A stretch of DNA of 10,164 bases. Source: Oscillospiraceae bacterium (lineage in GTDB: Bacteria; Bacillota; Clostridia; Oscillospirales; Ruminococcaceae). The notes beneath the pieces were generated by a model that made no database searches, was not told the DNA's origin, and saw only the letters and a program-made list of their open reading frames with translations. Every line of letters begins with the position of its first letter. Positions within the stretch are counted from its first letter, which is position 1. Where the stretch lies: contig JAFXOO010000215.1 in the NCBI GenBank assembly GCA_017528675.1, forward strand, positions 1 to 10,164. The letters run 5' to 3'. The position numbers were made by a program, and so were the translations under genes. This document shows positions 5,680 to 10,164 of the stretch, one piece after another.

Positions 5680-5696
5680 TTTACAAAAGCTTTACA
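5680..5696 (-). promoter_or_regulatory. WalR (YycF)-type box upstream of the cell-wall hydrolase
   Basis: On the minus strand the sequence reads TGTAAA-GCTTT-TGTAAA, two direct hexamers spaced by 5 nt. This exactly fits the known WalR/YycF consensus TGTWAH-N5-TGTWAH. It lies about 80 bp upstream of the -35 of a cell-wall hydrolase gene, the usual class of WalRK target. The regulator gene is not in this window. Confidence 0.55.
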
Positions 5697-5735
5697 AAAA
5701 TATGTGCAACATGTCCTGCATGTGTCTGGATATGG

Positions 5736-5748
5736 CACAAAGTTTGTG
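5736..5748. promoter_or_regulatory. Inverted repeat upstream of the hydrolase promoter
   Basis: CACAAA-G-TTTGTG is a perfect 6+1+6 palindrome, 27 bp upstream of the -35 hexamer. A looser ACATG-N5-CATGT repeat lies at 5709-5723. Both are candidate protein-binding sites with no known partner. Confidence 0.35.
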
Positions 5749-5775
5749 GATTAAATGGAAAAGTTTTCAAAATCA

Positions 5776-5804
5776 TTGCGTTTTGGCCGTAAATGTGCTA
5801 TGAT
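5776..5804 (+). promoter_or_regulatory. Promoter of the SleB-type hydrolase gene
   Basis: TTGCGT (5776-5781), a 17-nt spacer ending TGTGC and TATGAT (5799-5804) form an extended -10 promoter. The predicted 5' leader is about 45 nt. Confidence 0.75.
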
Positions 5805-5857
5805 AGGGTCAGTTCCGGTAGGAATGAAATATCTCGAATGAGGAAAGGATTGAGTTG

Positions 5858-6745
5858 ATGAGAAAAGCCAAAGTCGTAGCTATCGTATGCGGTATCATTG
5901 CTTCCTGTCTGATCGGCGGTTTTGCCGTTGTAGATGCAGCAACAATTACCCTGGATGACAGTTCCACTACGGAGGCGGTTGAGGAAATGACCGCTGCGCA
6001 GGAGGAGACTACCGAAGCTGCAACAGAAACTTCGCTCGAAACCACAGCCCAAGTCAGAGAGAGTATTGCTGTACAGACGACCGTTGCAGAAACAGAGCCG
6101 ACTGAGGCTGAGACGGCTGCAACAACGGAAGAAGCCGAGGCGGAAACTGTCGGGGTGACAGAGCCTGCACCGACAGAGGAGGCTGCTGCGGAAAACACTG
6201 ACGAGACAGAGGCGGCTGAGGACGAGACTGCGGCTGCCGAGACGCTTGATCTGTCCAATGTGACGGCATCCGATGAAGTCTATATCCAGAACGGCAACGT
6301 AATCACAGATCCCGTGAGCCTTGACCAGCCGGCAGTGAAGGAGTCAGTTGTTGTTGAGCAGGTTGAGGACGAGGAGGAAGAAGTCATCAGGGACAATTCC
6401 TGGACCTATTCCATCTCCGAGAGTGATTATATTCTGCTGTGCAACGCTGTAGGTCATGAGGCAGGCGCCAATGAGGTGCCGGTTGTTGAAAAGGCCAAGG
6501 TCGTTGAAGTAATAATGAACCGTGTGTATTCTGATGTCTATCCGGACGATGTTTACAGCGTTCTGACACAGAAGAACCAGTTTACCGGTGCATCCACCTA
6601 TGTGGATCTCGGAACATTTTCCCCGAAGGTATCGGATATGGTGCGTGAGGCGGTAGATCTGTATTTTGCGGATCCCTCGCAGTTTAATCATGGCTATATC
6701 GGCTTCTGGGGTGATGGCCATCAGAACCATTTCAAGACCTATTGA
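5858..6745 (+). CDS. Secreted SleB/CwlJ-type cell-wall hydrolase with acidic tether
   Basis: This 295-residue protein begins with a signal peptide or membrane anchor (MRKAK, hydrophobic 6-25, possible cleavage after VDA-27). Residues 31 to about 180 are a low-complexity stretch dominated by Glu, Ala and Thr, strongly acidic and probably extended. The C-terminal domain (about 188-295) resembles the Hydrolase_2 (SleB/CwlJ) family: LLCNAVGHEAGA with candidate catalytic Glu201, VVEVIMNRVYSDVYPDDVYSV, QFTGAS and a terminal GFWGDGHQNHF block. Family members cleave peptidoglycan glycan strands, as lytic transglycosylases in spore germination or as vegetative autolysins. ATG 5858 is preferred over the adjacent TTG 5855, with AAAGGA 8 nt upstream. 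The gene is monocistronic between its own promoter and a shared terminator. Spore versus vegetative role cannot be decided here. Confidence 0.8.
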   Translation: MRKAKVVAIVCGIIASCLIGGFAVVDAATITLDDSSTTEAVEEMTAAQEETTEAATETSLETTAQVRESIAVQTTVAETEPTEAETAATTEEAEAETVGVTEPAPTEEAAAENTDETEAAEDETAAAETLDLSNVTASDEVYIQNGNVITDPVSLDQPAVKESVVVEQVEDEEEEVIRDNSWTYSISESDYILLCNAVGHEAGANEVPVVEKAKVVEVIMNRVYSDVYPDDVYSVLTQKNQFTGASTYVDLGTFSPKVSDMVREAVDLYFADPSQFNHGYIGFWGDGHQNHFKTY

Positions 6746-6761
6746 TTCTGCATAACGATAA

Positions 6762-6795
6762 AACAAACAGAGCATCCTCGGATGCTCTGTTTGTT
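6762..6795. terminator. Bidirectional terminator between the hydrolase and xylanase genes
   Basis: A 16-bp perfect inverted repeat (6762-6777 with 6780-6795) lies between two convergent genes. Its arms end in TTTGTT on the plus strand and TTTGTTTTATC on the minus strand, so one hairpin can stop transcription from both sides. Confidence 0.88.
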
Positions 6796-6828
6796 GTTCT
6801 AAGCTGATTTACAGGGTGCGGCGGAAGA

Positions 6829-8742
6829 TCAATCCACCACGATTGGCTGACCGTAAGCGTCACGCCCCTCCGGGAAGCCGCCGTTCAACACCTTGCGTTT
6901 GAGCAGGCCGAGGTCAAATACATCGAACACATAGTCCTCATTCATTTCCCACGGCTCTCCGGCCACAATCTCTATCGGCACCATGCCGGAATATGCCAGC
7001 GCCTTGTCCGTCAGACCATGCAGATACTGCGTCATCTGGATGATATCGAGCAGATCCACGTTCCCGTCCACATACACATCGCCTTGCTTCGGATAATAGT
7101 AGCCGTCGGTCGGCCTGACAGGCGGATCCGTCGGTCTGACAGGCGGATCCGTCGGCTCCTCCGTCTTGCCCAATTCCTCCTCCGGAACGGCATTTTTCAC
7201 AGAATAATAGGCCTTCTTCGGAGAATAATCTGCATTGATGAGCAGCGGGTAGCCTTCCTTGCGCCAGCTTGTGCCGTCCGTGATGCCCCAGAAAACGCAA
7301 GCCGTGATATTGGCGCCGGATTTCTTCGCATCCACGATCTCCTTCATGATCTTCTGGTAAGCGGTTGCAACGCTCTGCGAATCCGGCCCGGAATCATAGT
7401 CCGTGATGTCCAGCTCCGTGATCTGGATTTCCAGACCAAGCTGGTCAAATTTGTCAATTGCCTGACGGTAGAGACCGGCATCCGGATAGCCGACATCGAG
7501 ATGTGACTGCATACCGATGCCGTCAATCAGTCCCTTTGCCTTCAGGCTGCTGACCTTCTCATAGATCTTGTCCCGCTTCGCAGGGATGTACTCGTTGAAA
7601 TCATTGTAGAACAGCTTTGTGCCCTCCGGAGCGTATTCCCGTGCATAGGTGAACGCATCGTCGATATAGGAATCATCGCCATAGATCAGCGACCACATGG
7701 ATTCGTCCTTGGAGGTGTCTGTGCCGCCCGGACGGAGATTACCCTCATCGAGATAGCACTCGTTGACCACATCCCAGCAGTAGATGTCAAGATCCGGGAA
7801 TTCTGCCGAGAGCTGGTAGAATACATCGTGAATATAGTTTTTCAGGCGCTTCTGCATCATCTCTTTGGAGACAAAGTCACCGTCATTCCTGAAGCCCTCC
7901 CGGAAGAACCACTGCGGCGTCTGGCTGTACCAGCACAGCACATGTCCACGGATCGGAATATGGTTCTCCTCGCAGAAGGCCAGGAGCGAGCGTGCCTTTT
8001 CGAGCGAGATCATTACCCGTTCATTGCTGCCGTTGGCAAGCGTCATTGTCTGATCCATCAGGTGATCCGGTTTGAGTTCGTTTCCGATGGTCAGCGAATT
8101 GAAGTGGCGCTTGACAATGTCCTGTGAAACGGGTGTGCTCAGCTCTGCGGGTGTTGCTGCACAGCCAAGTCTGAAGTAGTTTGCATAAATGTCCTTGAGC
8201 GGCTCCTCCTCCAGCATGTCCTTTGACCAGGAGGCCTGTCCGGTGATCATCACGTCATCGACCTGGAAATCATTGCTGCCCTCCGCTGTCTGGAAATAGA
8301 TCAGCAGATCCTTGACACCCTCCGGAACGGCATAGGTTGCCTGAATGCGGTCCCACTCCCCGGCGCCGGAACCGATCTCCTTGTACTGCTCTCCTTCGCT
8401 GTCGGTATACTTGAGCATAAGCTGGACTGTATCGCCCGCCTTGCAGTTGACGTAAGCGGTGAAGCTGTAGGTGTTGCCGGGTGTCAGCGTGCCCTCCATC
8501 GAGCAGAAAGCTCCCTGCCAGTTTTCGGTTCTGCCGCCGATGTACAGGCAGTTCTTCCCCTCGTGCCACATATTATTGGATACCGAGACATTTGCCGGGC
8601 CAAATCCCATCCATGCACCGACACCGTCCTCGAATCCGGTACTCAGCAGTACATCGTCTTCTGCTGCCGCAGGAAGTGCTGCTGTCAGGCTGCCGAGCAT
8701 CATGGCTGCTGTCAGCGCTGCCGCCCATCCTGAATGCTTCAT
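6829..8742 (-). CDS. Secreted CBM22-GH10 endo-beta-xylanase with dockerin
   Basis: This 637-residue protein has a signal peptide (cleavage near AAA-27/28). A CBM22-like beta-sandwich spans about 30-168 (LLSTGFEDG...DDVMITG). The GH10 barrel spans about 180-520. Its hallmarks are GHVLCWYSQTPQW (266-278), WDVVNEC (323-329) with acid/base E328, and IQITELD (439-445) with nucleophile E443. A TDPPVRP repeat linker (530-546) leads to a C-terminal dockerin-like module (553-637). Loop one reads GDVYVDGNVDLLD, with Tyr where the second Asp/Asn ligand is usual. Loop two is degenerate with an insertion before VFDVFDLGLLKRKV. The enzyme cleaves internal beta-1,4 bonds of xylan and should attach to a cohesin scaffold. 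ATG 8742 is chosen for GGGGG 8 nt upstream and the signal peptide; an ATG at 8847 would precede the promoter's start site. It is monocistronic. Confidence 0.95.
   Translation of the reverse strand: MKHSGWAAALTAAMMLGSLTAALPAAAEDDVLLSTGFEDGVGAWMGFGPANVSVSNNMWHEGKNCLYIGGRTENWQGAFCSMEGTLTPGNTYSFTAYVNCKAGDTVQLMLKYTDSEGEQYKEIGSGAGEWDRIQATYAVPEGVKDLLIYFQTAEGSNDFQVDDVMITGQASWSKDMLEEEPLKDIYANYFRLGCAATPAELSTPVSQDIVKRHFNSLTIGNELKPDHLMDQTMTLANGSNERVMISLEKARSLLAFCEENHIPIRGHVLCWYSQTPQWFFREGFRNDGDFVSKEMMQKRLKNYIHDVFYQLSAEFPDLDIYCWDVVNECYLDEGNLRPGGTDTSKDESMWSLIYGDDSYIDDAFTYAREYAPEGTKLFYNDFNEYIPAKRDKIYEKVSSLKAKGLIDGIGMQSHLDVGYPDAGLYRQAIDKFDQLGLEIQITELDITDYDSGPDSQSVATAYQKIMKEIVDAKKSGANITACVFWGITDGTSWRKEGYPLLINADYSPKKAYYSVKNAVPEEELGKTEEPTDPPVRPTDPPVRPTDGYYYPKQGDVYVDGNVDLLDIIQMTQYLHGLTDKALAYSGMVPIEIVAGEPWEMNEDYVFDVFDLGLLKRKVLNGGFPEGRDAYGQPIVVD
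7109..7150. repeat. Tandem 21-bp repeat coding the xylanase linker
   Basis: Two adjacent 21-bp units (7109-7129 and 7130-7150), differing at one base, encode the repeated TDPPVRP of the linker between catalytic and dockerin modules. Such repeats can expand or contract by slippage and change linker length. Confidence 0.88.
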
Positions 8743-8750
8743 TGATAATT

Positions 8751-8755
8751 CCCCC
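8751..8755 (-). promoter_or_regulatory. Ribosome binding site that fixes the xylanase start
   Basis: AAAGGGGGA on the minus strand, with its G run 8 nt before ATG 8742, places the start at the signal peptide rather than 35 codons upstream. Confidence 0.75.
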
Positions 8756-8767
8756 TTTTGATAATCC

Positions 8768-8786
8768 GGCCGGATACTTCCGGGCC
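8768..8786 (-). other. Hairpin at the 5' end of the xylanase mRNA
   Basis: GGCC (one bulged base) GGA-loop-TCC GGCC forms a 7-bp stem within the first 20-odd nt of the predicted mRNA. Terminal 5' hairpins often stabilise mRNA; a regulatory protein site is also possible. Confidence 0.45.
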
Positions 8787-8796
8787 TGTTATACTT

Positions 8797-8825
8797 ATTG
8801 TAGCACATTTGTCCGGGATTTGCAA
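8797..8825 (-). promoter_or_regulatory. Promoter of the GH10 xylanase gene
   Basis: TTGCAA (8825-8820), a 17-nt spacer ending TGTGC, and TACAAT (8802-8797) form a good extended -10 promoter, giving a 5' leader of about 48 nt. It is back to back with the tRNA operon promoter, the two -35 elements about 57 bp apart. Confidence 0.8.
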
Positions 8826-8882
8826 GTATTTTAAGTAAAAATCCCATAGTGAGCGAGAAATAAAATTTTTTTCAAAAACCCC

Positions 8883-8911
8883 TTGACAAACGTCCCCATA
8901 TGTGCTATAAT
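8883..8911 (+). promoter_or_regulatory. Promoter of the tRNA operon
   Basis: TTGACA (8883-8888), a 17-nt spacer ending TGTGC and TATAAT (8906-8911) match the housekeeping consensus fully. The first tRNA begins 31 nt after the -10. Confidence 0.9.
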
Positions 8912-8942
8912 AATAAAGCCGTCGGAAATCAGGCGGCACAGT

Positions 8943-9018
8943 GGGGGTTTAGCTCAGCTGGGAGAGCATCTGCCTTACAAGCAGAGGGTCATAGGTTCGA
9001 GCCCTATAGTCCCCACCA
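8943..9018 (+). tRNA. trnV: tRNA-Val (anticodon UAC)
   Basis: A complete cloverleaf: 7-bp acceptor (GGGGGTT with AGTCCCC, two G-U pairs), D-arm with GCTGGGAGAGC, anticodon loop CTTACAA with TAC at 8976-8978, and T-arm ATAGG-TTCGAGC-CCTAT. Discriminator A is at 9015 and the CCA end is encoded (9016-9018). It is first in a four-tRNA operon. Confidence 0.97.
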
Positions 9019-9020
9019 CT

Positions 9021-9094
9021 GGCCCGGTAGTTCAGTTGGTTAGAACGCCGCCCTGTCACGGCGGAGGTCGTGAGTTCGAGTCTCATCCGGGTCG
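9021..9094 (+). tRNA. trnD: tRNA-Asp (anticodon GUC)
   Basis: A 7-bp acceptor (GGCCCGG with CCGGGTC), anticodon loop CTGTCAC with GTC, T-loop TTCGAGT and the G73 discriminator typical of Asp. CCA is not encoded; TTT follows. It begins 2 nt after the Val tRNA. Confidence 0.97.
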
Positions 9095-9099
9095 TTTAT

Positions 9100-9175
9100 G
9101 CGGATTTAGCTCATCTGGTAGAGCGCCACCTTGCCAAGGTGGAGGTAGCGAGTTCGAGCCTCGTAATCCGCTCCA
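9100..9175 (+). tRNA. trnG: tRNA-Gly (anticodon GCC)
   Basis: A 7-bp acceptor (GCGGATT with AATCCGC), anticodon loop TTGCCAA with GCC, T-arm GCGAG-TTCGAGC-CTCGT (one G-T pair), discriminator U at 9172 and encoded CCA (9173-9175). It begins 5 nt after the Asp tRNA. Confidence 0.97.
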
Positions 9176-9179
9176 ATAT

Positions 9180-9250
9180 GGCGCTATAGCCAAGTGGTAA
9201 GGCGTTGGTCTGCAACACCATGATCGCCGGTTCAAATCCGGCTGGCGCCT
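9180..9250 (+). tRNA. trnC: tRNA-Cys (anticodon GCA)
   Basis: A 7-bp acceptor (GGCGCTA with TGGCGCC, one G-U pair), anticodon loop CTGCAAC with GCA, T-arm GCCGG-TTCAAAT-CCGGC and the U73 discriminator required for Cys. CCA is not encoded. At 71 nt before CCA it has the usual short length of tRNA-Cys, and it closes the operon. Confidence 0.97.
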
Positions 9251-9277
9251 CTTGATGTCGCAGATGCGCATCGCATG

Positions 9278-9311
9278 AAAGACTCCGAGTGATCGGGGTC
9301 TTTATTTTTTT
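9278..9311 (+). terminator. Rho-independent terminator of the tRNA operon
   Basis: An 11-bp stem with one G-U pair (AAAGACTCCGA / TCGGGGTCTTT, GTGA loop) is followed by A and seven T, 27 nt after the last tRNA. Confidence 0.92.
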
Positions 9312-9395
9312 GCCGGCTCTGCCGATGCCCGTATTCCGGCTGCACGGATGACTCTGTGAAGGGAAGTGCAGGGGCAGGAACTGTATTATGATCTG
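9312..9395. other. Intergenic stretch with no gene seen
   Basis: Between the tRNA terminator and the minus-strand hairpin at 9396 I see no coding frame, RNA gene or promoter. Confidence 0.5.
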
Positions 9396-9434
9396 AAAAA
9401 CAGCACCTTTCCGGCTGCCGGAAGGGTGCTGTTT
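9396..9434 (-). terminator. Strong minus-strand terminator hairpin without an assigned gene
   Basis: A 17-bp stem with one G-U pair (9398-9414 with 9418-9434, CTG loop) ends in five T on the minus strand (TTTTTC). No protein gene lies immediately upstream on that strand, so it may end a small RNA. On the plus strand the flank is only GCTGTTTGC, a poor tail. Confidence 0.65.
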
Positions 9435-9497
9435 GCTGTATCATCCGGCGTTTCGGTGATGGGAAGAACTGCATATACCGCAGGCCGTTCCCGAAGC

Positions 9498-9526
9498 TTG
9501 ACAAATCTTCTGTCATATGATACAAT
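9498..9526 (+). promoter_or_regulatory. Promoter of the MoxR ATPase gene
   Basis: TTGACA (9498-9503), 17 nt and TACAAT (9521-9526). A second TATAAT at 9529-9534 lacks a well-spaced -35. TGACA-N7-TGTCA (9499-9515) is an imperfectly placed inverted repeat over the -35. The predicted leader is about 67 nt. Confidence 0.8.
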
Positions 9527-9599
9527 GATATAATAGGTTTAACAATTTGCTGCAAACCGCACAGGAAAGCAGATATGACGCACCAGGGAGGAGCAGTCT

Positions 9600-10164
9600 A
9601 TGATTCAAAAGCTCAAACACCATATCCGGCAATACTTTGTCGGCCAGGAAGATATTGTGGAACATGTGCTGATCTGCCTCCTTGCGGGCGGACACATCCT
9701 GCTGGAGGGCGTTCCCGGTGTGGGCAAAACCACCCTCGCTTCCACCCTCGCCAGAGCCATCCGGTGCGACTTCGGCAGAATCCAGTTCACGCCGGATACC
9801 CTGCCGACCGATGTCATGGGGACTGAGATCTATAATATGAAGACCGGGGAATTTGAATACCGGGAGGGCGCTGTCATGCACCAGATTGTCCTTGCGGATG
9901 AGATCAACCGGACATCCCCCAAAACCCAGGCAAGCCTCCTGGAGGCAATGGCAGAGGGGCAGACCACGGTCGGCGGCGTCAAGCACAGGCTCCCCCGTCC
10001 CTTCATGGTCATTGCCACCCAGAATCCCGTCCGGTTCATGGGAACCTACCCACTGCCTGAAGCACAGATTGACCGCTTCATGATGCAGCTCACCCTTGGC
10101 TATCCAGAAGAAGCTGAGGAGCTCCGGATGACCAGAAACATGCTGAGCGGAAAAACGCCGGACA
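9600..10164 (+). CDS. MoxR-family AAA+ ATPase (partial, C-terminus beyond the right edge)
   Basis: 188 codons are visible from ATG 9600, which follows GGGAGGAG by 6 nt; the frame is open at the right edge. It shows a complete AAA+ core: the lead-in VGQED, Walker A GVPGVGKT (37-44), Walker B VLADEINR (97-104), sensor 1 ATQNP (139-143) and the family block GTYPLPEAQIDRF (148-160), whose Arg is the likely finger. MoxR ATPases of about 310-330 residues act as ATP-driven chaperones in maturing partner proteins or complexes. They usually sit just ahead of DUF58/von Willebrand factor A and transglutaminase-like genes, which would lie beyond this window. Specific role unknown. Confidence 0.93.
   Translation, partial: MIQKLKHHIRQYFVGQEDIVEHVLICLLAGGHILLEGVPGVGKTTLASTLARAIRCDFGRIQFTPDTLPTDVMGTEIYNMKTGEFEYREGAVMHQIVLADEINRTSPKTQASLLEAMAEGQTTVGGVKHRLPRPFMVIATQNPVRFMGTYPLPEAQIDRFMMQLTLGYPEEAEELRMTRNMLSGKTPD

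Noticed and set aside
7109..7150. Short tandem repeats as a CRISPR array
   Set aside because: Two 21-bp units without spacers inside a coding linker; the amino-acid repeat TDPPVRP explains them.
8743..8847. 35-codon N-terminal extension of the xylanase
   Set aside because: It would begin upstream of the predicted promoter and bury the signal peptide; ATG 8742 has its own ribosome site.
8883..9200. 105-codon plus-strand frame over the tRNA genes
   Set aside because: It is translated tRNA sequence; the four cloverleaves explain it fully.

Overview
The window looks like a chromosomal segment from a cellulosome-forming ruminococcus (Oscillospiraceae, Firmicutes). Two secreted plant-polysaccharide hydrolases, a family 26 mannanase and a family 10 xylanase, each end in a Thr/Pro-rich linker plus a dockerin-like module. 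Promoters are sigma-A-like with an extended -10 (TGTGCTATAAT type), ribosome binding sites are strong GGAGG types, and base composition is a little above 50% GC by eye, which would fit a Ruminococcus champanellensis-like organism. The species is inference only.

Layout, left to right. Positions 1-1492 (minus strand) hold an ECF sigma factor and, 10 bp downstream, a single-pass membrane protein placed like its anti-sigma factor (cut by the left edge), with a likely self-regulated ECF promoter in front. Positions 1500-3690 (minus) hold the CBM35-GH26-dockerin mannanase with its own promoter, an 18-bp palindrome at the start site and a terminator. Positions 3739-5474 (minus) hold a soluble SPFH/slipin-family protein preceded by an unusual leader of about 460 nt. 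That leader starts at a perfect TTGACA-N17-TATAAT promoter and can fold into a tRNA-like T-arm, a pseudoknot and a set of mutually exclusive hairpins. Positions 5680-6745 (plus) hold a secreted SleB-type cell-wall hydrolase with a very acidic tether and a WalR-type box upstream of its promoter. A shared terminator separates it from the convergent CBM22-GH10-dockerin xylanase (6829-8825, minus). Divergent from the xylanase is a tightly packed tRNA operon, Val-Asp-Gly-Cys (8883-9311, plus). The right edge holds the start of a MoxR-family AAA+ ATPase gene (9498-10164, plus).

The two dockerin enzymes would act together outside the cell on hemicellulose (mannan and xylan), anchored to cohesin-bearing scaffoldins encoded elsewhere. 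The ECF/anti-sigma pair next to the mannanase is a candidate envelope or polysaccharide-sensing regulator, but nothing in the sequence ties it directly to either glycosidase. The cell-wall hydrolase is likely under separate, envelope-linked control.

The least ordinary part is the structured RNA between 5439 and 5234. I could not assign it to a known RNA class, and it is the best candidate here for something undescribed.
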